Source of the DNA: Drechmeria coniospora
Lineage: Eukaryota > Ascomycota > Sordariomycetes > Hypocreales > Ophiocordycipitaceae
NCBI RefSeq assembly: GCF_001625195.1
Contig: NC_054389.1
Span: 11,404,520-11,468,519, forward strand
Length of the DNA: 64,000 nt
Direction: 5' to 3'
Below the pieces are notes generated by a model that saw only the letters and a list, made by a program, of their open reading frames with translations, did no database searches and was not told the DNA's origin. How positions within the stretch are numbered: position 1 is the stretch's first letter; each line of letters opens with the position of its first letter. The translations under genes and the position numbers were made by a program. Below, piece by piece: positions 1-12,007 of this stretch.

Positions 1-2
1 CC

Positions 3-1394
3 GTGGGGTGGAACGGCAGCCTGCCATTTCTTGAACTACCCTCGGTAGCACCCTCGGCAGCCTTGGCGGTAGCGAACGAGATTGCAAACGACGCTCAGAA
101 AACTTTTCAAGCGGTCAAGGCGGTGGAGGATGCGGCCAACGATCACGATATGGCGAAAGGGTATGACGCAGCTGTCAGTGCCACGATCGCACAAGGGAAG
201 ATTCCGTCCAATCTCAGGGAGGTTGTCCGAATCATAAAACATTCTCCCTGGACCTCTCTATTAATTTTCACGCAGGCCTGGGAGAACGCTACCAAGGCCG
301 AGTCGTCCCGCGCCTATGTCCAAGGGATGGCCTGGACAATACACGCCAAAAATATATCGGAAAGCATTCATGGCGACTGTGAAAAGGCAAAGAAGATCCA
401 GCTGAATAAAGCTGCCACGGCCCTTGCGCATGCCACATCGGAAGCGGAGCGGATCGGGATCTGGACAAGGGTACTGCAGGCAAAAATCAACATGACGGCG
501 ACAAAGCATTCCTACTTGCAAGGGGTACTTGCAGGGAGAGATGCCGCCGAGATTGAGTCCGTTACGCTTGACTTCTGGCCCGGAAAAGTGTGCGAGTCTA
601 AGCCGGAGGCAATTGAACGAGAAGCATTCCAAGCACGAAGGTTGAACGGCGTATACGAAGATCAATATAAAACGCTCAGCAATATACACCGAGAGGTTTT
701 TGTCGCTTTAAAGAAGCTACAGATGCATCTTCAGGAACGAGGGGAAACGGAACCAATAACGCCAGAGTCGAAGCAAATCGTGGACACGGTATTGGAAGAG
801 CCGCAGGAATTAACCGAGTCTGAGTTGGAACAAATCGAACATGAATTGGAGAAGGTAGAGACGCTCGTAGAGGTCATAAGGAGCAGCCCCGTTCTGAATC
901 CCTTTGACATTATAAAACGAGTACTCCTTTGGGTATTTGTTGGTATGGTCTCGGCAGTATTAGCCGCAAGTACAGGCATGGTCGTCCAGGGTACAATAAG
1001 CCATGGATCGATTGCGCCATTGGCAGCCTCCTTGACTAACTTGGCCCCGGCTGCCGACACCTGGGCGCAGGGGACACAACTCATCAGGCGATTTTCGCGA
1101 AGAACGATGGACAGCGTACTGGAGCAGTTTCAGCGGATCGAGGGGCGGAGAAACATCCCCGGGCAGTACGAGCACCTGGAGAAGGTAAACAGAATGGAGA
1201 TGGAGATGGCGCAAAGAAGGATTCAAGAAGGGAGGCTATTGGAAATCGAGACGGTGGATATTAGTGCGATATTGAAGGGAGCTTCGAACCGGGCGTTCGA
1301 CGAAGCGACTGAAGAAATATTGGTACAGGGGATTCAGCAGCAAGCAAGTTTCTCAGGAGGGGAGGGTACATCCGCCATGGGGTTAATCACGTAA
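3..1394 (+). CDS. Hypothetical protein with one membrane segment, 5' truncated by the window edge
   Basis: An open frame runs from the first bases of the window to a TAA at 1392-1394 (about 463 residues seen). The first in-frame codon is GTG, so the true start is almost certainly outside the window. I do not recognise a domain. The protein is helical and Ala/Glu-rich. A Glu-rich, coiled-coil-like part lies near residues 253-292, followed by one strongly hydrophobic stretch (about 307-328, LLWVFVGMVSAVLAASTGMV) that could be a membrane helix or a buried amphitoxin-type helix. The C-terminal 120 residues are charged with heptad-like spacing. The frame is continuous for 1.4 kb without an intron, and base composition is less GC-rich than the housekeeping exons nearby. 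It could be the tail of a large secreted or effector-like fungal protein, but nothing visible proves that. Confidence 0.7.
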   Translation: MGWNGSLPFLELPSVAPSAALAVANEIANDAQKTFQAVKAVEDAANDHDMAKGYDAAVSATIAQGKIPSNLREVVRIIKHSPWTSLLIFTQAWENATKAESSRAYVQGMAWTIHAKNISESIHGDCEKAKKIQLNKAATALAHATSEAERIGIWTRVLQAKINMTATKHSYLQGVLAGRDAAEIESVTLDFWPGKVCESKPEAIEREAFQARRLNGVYEDQYKTLSNIHREVFVALKKLQMHLQERGETEPITPESKQIVDTVLEEPQELTESELEQIEHELEKVETLVEVIRSSPVLNPFDIIKRVLLWVFVGMVSAVLAASTGMVVQGTISHGSIAPLAASLTNLAPAADTWAQGTQLIRRFSRRTMDSVLEQFQRIEGRRNIPGQYEHLEKVNRMEMEMAQRRIQEGRLLEIETVDISAILKGASNRAFDEATEEILVQGIQQQASFSGGEGTSAMGLIT

Positions 1395-2467
1395 CAGGTC
1401 CTGCGATATCAGGCGAGGAGACGGTCCCTCGCAAGAGAAAGTCGGGCTCCTCAAGACCACGGAAATACCCCTCAGCGGCGCTCTAATGTACAAGTAGCTG
1501 CTACGAGCACACTAGAAATTCACTGGGAAATCCATAGCAATGACATCACTAGGAAGTCGTCAGGAAACTCCCGGCTATGCTAGTATAGCCTTCCAAAACC
1601 ACACACACGCACTCACACACTCGCACTCACATGCACTCACACATAGTAGATATGTTGCATGTATGGATGGGTTTCTGCTCGCGTGTGGGCTAGGAAACGA
1701 TATCATGTGCCAACGCCAGTACTTGCAAGTGTACAGGCCTCTTGCTGCATGTGAGGAATAAAGGTGCTAGTGTCGACGATGAGGGTAGTTGCAGGGCCGT
1801 GATGAGGGCATGGACGATTCTCCATAGGTCATGAAACCTTGTTCCACACCGCCATAATACGAATTGCATCGACCAACGGAAAACGACAAACGGATGCTGA
1901 ATATAATCGTCTTGCATTTTGCTGAATGGCGCGGCGAACAGTGGAATGACCAAGGCTTTGCCCTCCCGGGATCGACCCGTTACAATTCGATATTGACCAG
2001 AATTGATTTGGAAGTACTGTAGTTCCAAGTACTCACATTATTCATATCCATGGTCGAATTGAGAAGAAATAAATAGTACGGGTTTATTAACTGGACTGCC
2101 GTAGTTGCATTTAATACAACTACGATCACTCCGTATTATTAGTTGCGGTTGTACTTACGGAGTCCGCCGTACAGTAATAGAGCATTATTATTGCAACTTC
2201 GGGGCAATAATATTCCGATTCCGTGCCAAGTGCAAGTGCTCCCTCAATGAGTGCACAGTATTTGCACGTGATGGCGGGAGGGTCAGGGACGCTAATCCGT
2301 ACTTGGCATATTGTTGACTTGCTCCTCAACACCGCCACTCGCGTTGCTGGAAATATGCCGCACGCGTGGCTTCCAAACAAAAGCCTCCAACTCCCAGCAC
2401 GTCAACCACCGACCATCGCAGCAAGCCATCGGAGCAATCGCGGTAGGCGCCGCGAAGAATACCAAAG
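1395..2467. other. Intergenic region between the truncated gene and YCG1
   Basis: No gene is supported. A CA/CACTCA-rich simple-sequence stretch lies near 1599-1648. The right part (about 2090-2300) is AT-richer with a few short GTAC-type words. The last 200 bases are presumably the YCG1 promoter and leader. Confidence 0.6.
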
Positions 2468-5400
2468 ATGCCTGCACGAACATCGACTCGATTGTCGAGG
2501 CCGTCCTCCGCCATTTCGAAGAAGCCCTCGGCAACAACGCTCGGCTCCCGCGCATCAGGCGTCTCGCGCGCCTCGCTCGTGCCCGTCGAATATGTCGATA
2601 CGCCAGGGAGCCCACTACGGACGCAGATCTGCACCGTCTTTCGTGATGCGCAGCGAACGACGGCGACGCACCGAAAGCTGGCCGTCACGTTGCGAAAGAT
2701 GCACGAGTCTTGCAGCTACGAGCCGGCACATGCCCGCGCTTCGTCGACCGACTTGGACGACGAGGAGGCCTTCAACAGAGAATTCATTCGATGCGTTTTG
2801 AGAATAATGCCCGTGAAAAAGACGGAAAGCGTTGGCGAAAGGTCGATTCGATTCATCGGCTTCTACCTTCGCCATTCCGTCGACAAGGACAACGAGATGA
2901 TGGAGAACCCCGAGGCGGACACGAGCTTGATGCCCGAGACGCCGAGCACACGCCTCACCTCGGAACTTCTCGAGGCCGTCCTGCCTTTGATGACGGCAAA
3001 GGACAAGTTTGTTCGCTTCCGATCGACGCAACTCATATCCCACATCATCAACTCTCTCGACGCCATCGACGATGACCTTTTTCTCAAGCTGCGCCACGGC
3101 CTGCTCAAGCGCATCCGCGACAAGGAGGCCATGGTCCGCTCCCAGGCCGTCCTCGGTCTCGGCCGTCTGGCCGGCAACCAGTCCGAGGGCTGCACCAACT
3201 CGGACGACAGCGACGATGACCAGGGCACTGACCTGCTGGACAAGCTGCTGGACGTGATGCAGAACGACCCAAGCGCCGACGTGCGAAGGTCACTCCTTGT
3301 CAACCTCCCCATCCTCCCCAACACGCTCCCCCATCTGTTGGAGCGAGCGCGGGACCAGGATCCGGCCACCCGACGGGCCGTCTACTCTCGCCTGCTCCCT
3401 GCCTTGGGGGACTTCCGCCATCTCTCGCTCTCCATGCGCGAGAAGCTTCTCCGCTGGGGCCTCCGAGATCGGGACGAGAACGTTCGCAAAGCCGCCGGCC
3501 GACTGTTCCGCGACCGATGGATCGCAGACTGTGCCGGCCTGTCCCAGCAAGAATCAAACGCTGAACCGGCGCCGCCCAGCTTTGATGCCCTCTTGGAGCT
3601 CTTGGAGCGAATCGACGTCATCAACTCCGGCGTCGAAAATGGAGTTGCCCTCGAGGCGATGAAGGGTTTCTGGGACGGCCGCCCCGACTATCGCGAGGCC
3701 GTATCGCTCGACGATAACTTCTGGGAGACGCTCTCTGCCGAATCCGTCTTCCTTGCTCGAAGTTTCAACGACTTTTGCCGGAGCGAGGGCAATGGCCGGT
3801 ACGAGGCTCTCCTCGAGGAACGCCTGCCCGAGGTCACCAAGCTTGCCTTCTATCTCGAGCGCTACATCCACGTCCTGGCAGAGGCCCTCAGGAGGGTGGC
3901 GGAACGCGAGGCCGACGAGGACGACGAGGAAGACACGGTGGAGCAAGAGTTTATCGTCGAGCAGCTGCTCCATGTTGCCTCGACCCTAGACTACTCCGAC
4001 GAGGTTGGGCGCCGCAAAATGTTCACCCTTCTCCGTCAGTCGATTTCCATCCCCGATCTGCCCGACGAGGTGACCAAGCTGTCCATCGAGGTCCTTCAGC
4101 ACATCTGCGCTCCGGATGCCGCTGGCGAGCGGGAATTCTGCAGCGTTGTTCTCGAATCCGTCGCCGACGTCCACGACACCATCGTTGACGACCCACCCGC
4201 CAACGAGCCCGAGGACAGCTTCCACTCCGCTAGATCCGAGGTCAGCCGTGGAAGCACTCCGACGAGCGACGCGAAGCGGGCCGGCGCTGAAGACGCGGAC
4301 GAGGAAGACGCTCGGGAGAAGGCTGTTAGGGAAATCGTCATCAACATGAAGTGTCTCCACATCGTCCAGTGCATGCTCACGCATGTGGCCGGCAATCTGA
4401 AGGACAACGCAGACCTCGTCTCCATGCTCAACAACCTCGTCGTTCCCGCAGTGCGCAGCCACGAGGCTCCCGTTCGTGAAAGGGGGTTGCTATGCTTGGG
4501 ATTGTGCGCCCTCCTGGATCAATCGCTGGCCGAGGAGAACCTGGGCCTTTTTATCCATTTCTTCACCAAGGGCCATACGGCGCTGCAGATTACTGCCCTG
4601 CAGATTCTGACCGACATCCTCAACGTTCATGGGGCTCAGCTTCTCTCATCCACCCCTGGCTTGCTCAAGGTCTACCTCAAGGCCGTCAAGGGCGGTTCTA
4701 AAGCGCCCGAGGTTCAAGCCGCGGCCACGATAGCAGCATCGAAGCTTCTCTTGGGGCGCGTCGTTACTGACGAAGGAGCCTGCGAAGAGCTTCTCAAGTC
4801 CCTTGTCGTCGCTTACTTTGATCCTGCTTCTGTCTCGAACCAGACCGTCCGACAAGCCTTGAACTATTTCCTGCCAGTCTTTTGCTACTCACGTGCAGAG
4901 AACCAGGACCTCATGCGCTCCATCTCCCTCCCAGCGCTCCACTCCCTCTTAAACCTACGCGAAGGTTTGGAGGATGATGACGTGGACGTCGAAGAGGACA
5001 TGGTCAGCATGACCAACATTGGTGCTTGCCTGGTGGACTGGACGGATCCTCGGAAGTGCTATGCTCATAGCTTCCAGCAACAGCTGGACGGAGAGAAGAA
5101 GAATGTCAACGGAGATGTCCATCTCGACTTCGGCCGAGACGTTTTGGAAAGGCTGCGGACCGGGATAAGCAGTGAGTGCGACCGGGTCACAGCCAAACCG
5201 TGGAACGAAGGATTACTAACGATGGTCATCAGAGGAAGAGAAAAAGATTGTCGCAGGCCTTCTTGGCAAGCTTCATATCTCGCCTGGGTCTTCCGAAGAA
5301 AAGATCCGCGCGCTGTACGAACAAGTCAGCGAGATGGTCGACGAAGGACTGATTGTAGATGCCACCAGCCGCAACGCCCTATACAAGGTCCACGTAAGCC

Positions 5401-5642
5401 TCGGCAAGATTGTCAACAACCTCGACGAGCAGCAGCTGCCGAACCGGCGTACCAGCCGCAGCGTGTCCATTCTTACAGACAGCAAGTCTGCCGAGGGCAG
5501 GACCATCATCGACGAGCCGACGATCGAAGAAGGGGACGAGGATAGCGGGGAGGGAACAATTGTCCCCAAGGAGGAAGAACGGGAGTCGCTCGTGAGCGAG
5601 TTGCTGTCAGACGAGGAAAATACTAGGATGAGTATCGTCTGA
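2468..5642 (+). CDS. YCG1: Condensin complex subunit 3 (YCG1/Cnd3, CAP-G type)
   Basis: Non-SMC HEAT-repeat subunit of condensin, which compacts mitotic chromosomes by binding DNA together with the kleisin Brn1. Two exons, 2468-5171 and 5233-5642, give 1037 residues, the usual family length. The intron (5172-5232) has donor GTGAGT, a TTACTAAC-like branch site and acceptor CAG; skipping it would shift the frame. The N-terminal 70 residues are basic and Ser/Thr-rich. HEAT repeats then run through most of the protein (for example LGRLAGNQSEG and PAVRSHEAPVRERGLLCLGL), interrupted by acidic loops (EADEDDEEDTVEQE; a second near residue 610 with Ser-rich sequence). The C-terminal part matches the condensin subunit 3 C-terminal domain and ends in an acidic tail. 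The ATG at 2468 was chosen because the basic start is typical of fungal Cnd3. It converges on LAS21 with about 250 bases between stop codons. Confidence 0.93.
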
Positions 5643-5893
5643 TGTTATGTGGATGAGTGACGGACGTTTTACGAGCCAGGCTTTGGGAACGAGGTTATAT
5701 CTGGGGCGAAATGGTGTTTCTTGTGTCTTTCGTGTCGAGAGACAACTCAACGTTAGTTCTTCGTACAATTCCTCTGCACATCATAAGTATCGTTACAATC
5801 AACAAGGCGATCCAATCCCTAAACCTTCGAGCGCCCTTTATTGTCGCTGAAAAGAAAGTAAAGCATGCTGCCAACCCATGCGATGCGTTGATG

Positions 5894-8818
5894 CTAGCCG
5901 CGCTGCTCTCGGGCTCCGAGCCAAAACAAAAAAGTGCCCAGGCCAATGTTGACGAGCAGATGCTGTCCCAAACTCCACGCCATGCAGTAGAGATATTTCG
6001 GAGAAAACACGGTCCAGATGAACAGATGCGTCCTCAGAGCCGTGCATGCCGCCATGACAAACGCCACGCTCATGGTGGCAAAGACCGTCAAGAGTGCAAG
6101 GTGATCGCGGAAGACGTTGCGCAGGCCCTGCCTTTGCTTTTGCAGGAGCAGAAGATTCGTGGCCGAGGTCCAGAATATGGGGCCTGCCCAGTTGCTGATG
6201 AATGTGAGCACGCCGACGGCGACAACATTGAAGCCACTGATGCCGTTGTAGGCGCTCGAGAGATCGATTGAAGAGATGGCGTTGGACCCGCCAAAGGCGA
6301 AGAAAGAGGCATGCTGGAAGAGGATGGACGAAATGGTGATGTCGGTGACGGTGAGGTCGACGGATGAGAGGGCGTAGAAGAGGATGGTGGATAGCAGAAA
6401 CAGGGGAATGTTGACAGCTCGAGACTGGGTCATGGCCAGCAGGGTGTAGAGATGATGCAAGAGTTGGGCTGGTGGTTTTCGTTAGAGCACCGAAGTGCAC
6501 ATGTTGCCGAAGCCTTCAACATACCTGATGATTTGGAATAGCGTCCTCCCTTGGTTCCTTGAAAGACTGCAAAGCTTGCAATCAGTGCGATGACGGCGAA
6601 GACGACACGTGCCCTTGAGAGCAACGACTGTCCCTCAAATCGCTCAATGGCCGTCTTCAACCATCCAACGACGAGTTCGGGAGAATCCTCGACGGTAAAA
6701 GCCAGCTTGAAAGTGAACGCAGCCGAGGCGAGGATCGACGTCAGGGAGGTGGCAACAATGAACGGGAGGCCACTGAGGTTAGCGAGAACATGGAATGAGT
6801 CCAGGGCATACATGACGCCAGTCAGAACCCACAGAAGCTGGGGGAAAGGGACCAGAAACGTCTTGACAATGTCCGGCTCTCCTGCAAACTTCTGACCGGT
6901 CTGGTTCCAGCCCCTTGTCAACCGCAGGGCGAGAAGCGCCAGGATGTACGAGACAGCGGTTGAGATTCTCCCAGTACTATGTTCGGTTAGATTCACTTGA
7001 TTGTGAGTGCACATGGATGAGGGCTTCGTTACCGTTGAATGGCCCTTGAGCCCAGATGCGCAACCCAAAAAGTCGAGGCCCAGTACCAAAAGTGCTGCTC
7101 CTCCTCGACGTAGCTGCTCGCAAACATCATCATCCCGTATGAGGAAAGTATTATCAAGGGCATGAAAAACTCGGTCTGACGACTGGCCGGAAGTCCTGCC
7201 ACGACGATGCTGGCGATGGCTGCAGCAACAGCTAGGCCAAGGCCCAGACATAGCTTCCGCATGTCGTAGGTGGAGGCCATGCTGCTCATCAGGTCCTGGG
7301 CTTCGTGCAGCCAAAGGGAGGCTTCCGAAAGCCAGTTCTGGTCCATGTCGGAGGCCGATGCAACCGAATCGGCATGAAGGCTCATGCGGCGCCATCGACA
7401 GGCCAGTTCATGGACCCGAGTCGGTGGCATGGTGCAAGGGTCCGCGGAGCTTGCCATGTCGAACAGCTCGGTGCCGAAGGCGGCAGTAACAATGTTCAAG
7501 ATTTGCCTTGCATTCCGCATCATGATTTGCGTCTTGTCGCGTGCCGTTGGCCAAAAGGATAAGAAGTCGGGAATAAAGGCGCCAAGGCTGTTTTTGGAAA
7601 CGGGGAAGCCAAGCAGTGCGGCAAGCGTGGGGGCAATGTCAGACTGCTCAACGACCGTATAGTAATCGAACTCGTCCTTGGGATGCGTCGGCGCCGTCCG
7701 TTTGCCGGAGATGGGCTTCAGCTTGGGGGACATGAAGACGAGGGCTGGCGACGTCTCTCCGGGAGAGGAGGCGCCATGGTTTCCCGCATCGTTCATGCCG
7801 TGGTCGCCGCAAAGAACCAGCAGAGTGGATGCGAGATGTTCCTCCGACTCCATGGCGTGGTAAATACGCTCAACGATGGTGTCCATCTCGCGCTGCTTGG
7901 GCAGCATGTTGGAGCTGTGCAGGAGTCAGCAGATACCTTACGGAGAAGGATGCAGCGGCGCAACCTTTTAGGACCCGACTTGTGACCAATATGATCGAGG
8001 CCGAGATAATGCAACACCATCAGCCCCCAGTCGTCATTTTTTAGCTCGTGGGCAATGTTCCGGGTGACATTGTTGTCGACCTCGGTGAAGTCCTGGACGA
8101 TGGTGAGTACCACCTTTGGCGGGCAGAGAGGCGACGACGTACGGAGACAAAAAAGCTCGAGGTCCCATCGTGACGATCAAACACGTCCGGGAAGAGCTTG
8201 AGCCATGTGTTGTCGCCGAACATGAGCAGCTTGCCCTTTCCGGATGCCTTGAGCTGGGCTAGCCAGGAGTCCTGAGCGGCCAGGGACGAGGAGTCGTCTC
8301 CTTCGTTGATGTTGAGAACCAAGTCAACAAAGGATGGAATGGAGCCGGTGGTGATTGATTTGAGCCTCGGCATCGTCACCGTCGGAGAGCGAGCATTGGC
8401 GGTAAAGGGGATGGCGGCGCCATCGCGGATGAGGCTGCATCAGATGCACGATTGAGCTATGCTGAGGGCGAGGAACGGAAATGGACGACGGCATGGACCA
8501 ACCTCTGGGTAAACTGAAATCCCGAGTGCTGAGAGTAGACAAAATCGCTATCCGTCGTGTCAGCCGAGGCCAGCGAGGGATGGATGGGAGCGGGAGCGTC
8601 TTGGACCTTCGCAACGCATCCACGACCATGAAGACAAGCCTGTCGAAGGGGGGCTTCGGCGGTGGGCCGTACTCGAGAGCTTCATACTCGGCCAGGCCTG
8701 GGATGAAGGGCTTGTAAGGGAAGAATCCAGTGGCAAAGACGAGAATCGACAGGGGTATCAAGAGGTTGGCGATGGCAAGCAAGAGGGTGCAGCCGGGTGC
8801 CCCCTTCGTGGCCACCAT
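5894..8818 (-). CDS. LAS21: GPI ethanolamine phosphate transferase 2 (Las21/Gpi7)
   Basis: ER membrane enzyme that adds phosphoethanolamine to the second mannose of GPI anchors. Seven exons: 8818-8607, 8547-8503, 8434-8143, 8092-7965, 7914-7033, 6976-6525, 6468-5894, giving 861 residues in frame. An N-terminal signal-anchor (about 12-33) is followed by the lumenal alkaline-phosphatase-fold domain: LVFMVVDALR with metal-ligand Asp67, SPTVTMPR with the likely nucleophile Thr104, LGLDHIGHKSG (about 214-223) and GDHGMNDAGNHG (about 262-273). The C-terminal half is a series of membrane helices ending in RTHLFIWTVFSPKYLY, typical of Gpi7. The start at 8818 leaves a short tail before the anchor; an in-frame ATG at 8866 is possible. 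Introns 1, 2 and 4 use weak donors (GTCCAA, GTTGGT, GTTGCG), chosen because they restore family sequence. Confidence 0.93.
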
Positions 8819-9915
8819 GTCTTTTTTTCGTGTTTTCCGGAGACGCGGTGCGACAGGAAGGAGCAAGAACGTGCTTGGGCGCCACCGTGATGGGCAAGCA
8901 ACAGTGGGTGGGATTTACAGTGCTGTAAGGAGTAAGTGTAAGTACTGTACAGTACTTGCATCTACTTACTAGGTAGTTTACTAGCAGTGACGTGGGGTAT
9001 GTTGATGGCCCAGGCCGAACTGATTGTGTTTGTAGTTTTAATGCCTAGGGAGTAATACTGAGCAGTTGGTATATGCTAGTACCTAGGGAAGTACAGTCGG
9101 TCAGTAATTACTGTACGTTCCCTAGCAGTAGTACTTACTTCTGCAAGTGTACCTAGTACGCAAGTACGTACTCCGCGTTGCAATTGAAGTACTCCGTAAT
9201 AATACTTGTATTCTCTGTACGGCGTACGGAGTAATACTTGGTAGGTAGTATTCTGCACGAACTATCGTTTACAGGGTATTGCTTTCCGTTATCCAAATGC
9301 CAATCTACCATGGCAGAGAGCGATTGCTGAAACACGTCACTAATTCTACTAATAGGCTCCGTACGGTACTCCGTACTGCAGTGAATATAATATCTGTATG
9401 CCTTGTACACCTGCTTGCAGGCACTGGGCTGGGTACCCGTCTTTCACCGTCAGTACTTATAAGTACTTGCTTACGATCGCAAATCAATACTCACCATGCG
9501 CAGGTACAACGACGGGTCTCCTCCTCAGCATCTTAACGTACTGCATGTCAGTATTGGTAATGACTTAACTTCAGCTATCTGAGGAGACTGTCAAGACTTT
9601 TTGTTCGTCGCCGAGTGATGCACCTTTGTTTTTGGGTTCGCATCCTCCTTGAAGCGTGCACAGTACTTTAGGCACTAGCAATGGCGGTTTTCAGCTGCTC
9701 AACTTTGATAGCACAACCAGACACACACGCACATACACTTTATACTTTGACCAACGTACGCGTGAGAATGAAAGAGGCGATTTGCGTCATGTTGTCACCA
9801 AGAATTATGAGGAAGTAAATGGTCAAATGTAAATGGAATGGCAATGAGCCTAGGTGACTAGTATGTACGAGAACGAATCAAAATCAGAAGACGTGACAAG
9901 CCATTCTCGTCGCCG
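8819..9915. other. Intergenic, GTAC-motif-rich
   Basis: No gene is supported. Bases 8930-9510 are dense in GTAC-type words (TACTCCGTA, GTACGGAGTA, AAGTACTTGC). The rest lacks recognisable structure. It contains the LAS21 promoter and the 3' side of the UPF0642 gene. Confidence 0.6.
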
Positions 9916-10424
9916 TCATTCCCTCGTCGTCGTCCGCGAGCTACGCTTCGTCTTGGACACTCTGTCGCTGTACCGTGGGAAGACGATTTTGGACTTCTTC
10001 TGATTCCTCTTGGCGACACGCATCTTTTTCGTCTGTGTCTTGAAAGGCTTCTTGCCATCGAGCTCCATCACTACGACAGAACAGGGTGCGAATTAGCAAG
10101 GGAAATGTACGGGGCGCTCGCCATGGCAGGACCAACCGTTCGCATCGTCATCGGCATCGGCATCGCCGTCGTCCCCGTCGATGGTGGCGTCGCCATGGCT
10201 CCCTGGTGCGGATCAGCATGCAATGCAGAGTAGGAGTCGAAAGTGGCAGCAAGCAGCCTACCATCCATGTTGATATCTGCAGGCTCTGGCCTGGGCTGCT
10301 TAGCCAGCTCCAGAAGCTTGGCGGAGAGCCTTTCGTTCCGTGCAAGCTCTGCTGGGCCAAAGACCGACTCTGCCTTGCGCCGGTTGTTGGCCTTTTTCGT
10401 GCTTGATCGGGAACTTTTCGCCAT
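9916..10424 (-). CDS. UPF0642/LLP family (DUF2423) small basic nuclear protein
   Basis: Small basic protein of the fungal family that includes yeast YBL028C, linked to nucleoli and ribosome production; exact role unknown. Three exons, 10424-10262, 10202-10137 and 10070-9916, give 127 residues. The start MAKSSRSSTKKANNRRK is the family signature, followed by FGPAELARNERLSAKLLELA (about 22-41). A middle Asp-rich exon (about 56-77) precedes MELDGKK and a very basic tail with KRNQKKSKIVFPRY, the conserved C-terminal block. All three exons join in phase 1. An upstream in-frame ATG at 10553 would add 43 unrelated residues and was not used. Stop TGA is 9918-9916. Confidence 0.88.
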
Positions 10425-10841
10425 TGTGACAGGACCGATGTGCAGGTCGTCGTGATTTGATCGTTTCCCGACGGATAGTTTGCGGAGCGATACGTCCAAA
10501 ATGAAACCTGATCGTAATGCAGGCGGGAGGAAAACCCCAGAGCGCGAGCACACACGGTAGTACGAGCGAGGACGTTGATTGCGATCGGTGCCTGTCTCGA
10601 GATTTCGCAGGACCGACTAGAGATGAGAAGATCAGTTTGCTGTGGCGGTGGCCTGTGGCTTGGTCTTGCTGTGGCTGATCGATCATGCAGCCTGCTCCTT
10701 ATTGCTTGATTGCCAGAGCGAAAAAAAAATAGGGCATTTTGCCGCTGTCAGGCTGGAACGGTCACTGGTAATTGTGGACACCAGTCGGCGCCAGTGAGTG
10801 AGTTCCGCATGCCTGTAAGTATATTACTAGTACTGTACCCC

Positions 10842-10859
10842 GTACGGAGTACTCCGTAC
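10842..10859. repeat. Perfect 18-bp palindrome of the GTAC motif
   Basis: GTACGGAGTACTCCGTAC reads the same on both strands. It is the clearest copy of the short intergenic word family seen between many genes in this window. Confidence 0.9.
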
Positions 10860-11304
10860 CTACTTAGGTACTTATGTTAGTACCGACGGGCAGCCTTAGC
10901 CTTACAAGTACTGTACTTACTGTACTGAGTACTAGTACTTGGTAGGTACGGAGTAAGTACACACCAAATGCACATGTACTGTAAATACGGAGTACAGGAC
11001 AGTACTCCGTACTTACATCTGCTTCGTAAGTACATTTGATGGACGTGCAGTAAGTGGAACGCTTACTAATGGTTTTTGTGCCCTGCAAGTACCGGGTACA
11101 CGTGCAGTACTGAGCACTGTGACTTGGCGTTCGGGCCAGGTCTACTGTACTTACAGTAGGTGTAGTAAACTTCTTACTGTAAGTAAGCACTCAGTAGTAA
11201 GTACTGTACTGTACTATACTTACTTGCATGCTTGCGAAATCACTTCACCTCACTTTACCCGCCAGCTTCACTGCACGTCCCAAGAATTTGTATCCCAGCA
11301 AGAG

Positions 11305-11338
11305 CGACGACGACGACGACGACGACGACGACAACGAC
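11305..11338. repeat. (CGA)n trinucleotide microsatellite
   Basis: About ten CGA units, slightly interrupted at the right end, lie in the presumed leader of the SUMO ligase gene. Confidence 0.9.
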
Positions 11339-12007
11339 GCAACAACGACGACGAAGACAAACAGGCTTGACGGCACCCAGAGTAGTCTTCAAGCCGCCCT
11401 CCAATTGCAGGGTTGTGTCCTCTCTTCATCTGCTCCGTTGGGCCACCATCCACTCGAAACGGTCCGCGCATCCGTCCAGAATCACGAGCGAGCTTTCGAC
11501 CTCCAGCAGCTCAGCATCCACGTCGACCTCCAGCGCCCGGATGCAGAAGAGCGTTCTCATAATCGTACACGACACCTACCGATATCCACGCAAACTACCT
11601 GGAGCGGAACGGCACCTTGCCTGACGGTCGGCGATCGACGATCGACGATAAACGAGAGCACAAACCACCCCCCTTCCTTCATACTGTTGCACGCGCCATC
11701 GCCTCCAACGTCCATCGAGCTGCTTTCACCCAGCCACGGGCCGGACCTCCACGCCCTCGCCCTGCGCTGGCCCGCCTGCTTTGATGCCTTGAAGGTCATG
11801 CCGTCGCGAACGTGGTGGTGCGAGAGCTAGGGCCCCACGTTGCCGCTCGCCTCGGCTTTTCCCATCAGACTGCCTCAAGCAACGACGACTTCGGCTCCTG
11901 CGCTTGCGCTTCGCCCGGCACCGCCTACTGCGACACCGCTCGTTTCCACCACCGCGATCACGCTGCCGTTGCCCCTGCCCCTGTCCCTGCCGGCCCCTGC
12001 CGCGAAC

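Larger units (their letters stand above)
10425..12007. other. Divergent intergenic region and leader of the SUMO ligase gene
   Basis: Bases 10800-11225 are packed with GTAC-type words, including a perfect 18-bp palindrome. From about 11230 the DNA becomes CT/CA-rich with a CGA microsatellite, which looks like a long pyrimidine-rich promoter and 5' leader of the gene starting at 12008. Open frames here (for example 11228-11830) have simple-sequence composition and no family resemblance. Confidence 0.55.

Noticed and set aside
2223..2801. Long open frame on the plus strand (192 codons) at the 5' end of YCG1
   Set aside because: It overlaps the YCG1 start in another frame, is Arg/Ser-rich as expected of a shadow frame, and resembles no family.
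11228..11830. 200-codon plus-strand frame before the SUMO ligase gene
   Set aside because: It includes a CGA microsatellite read as poly-Asp and otherwise leader-like sequence; no conserved motif is seen.
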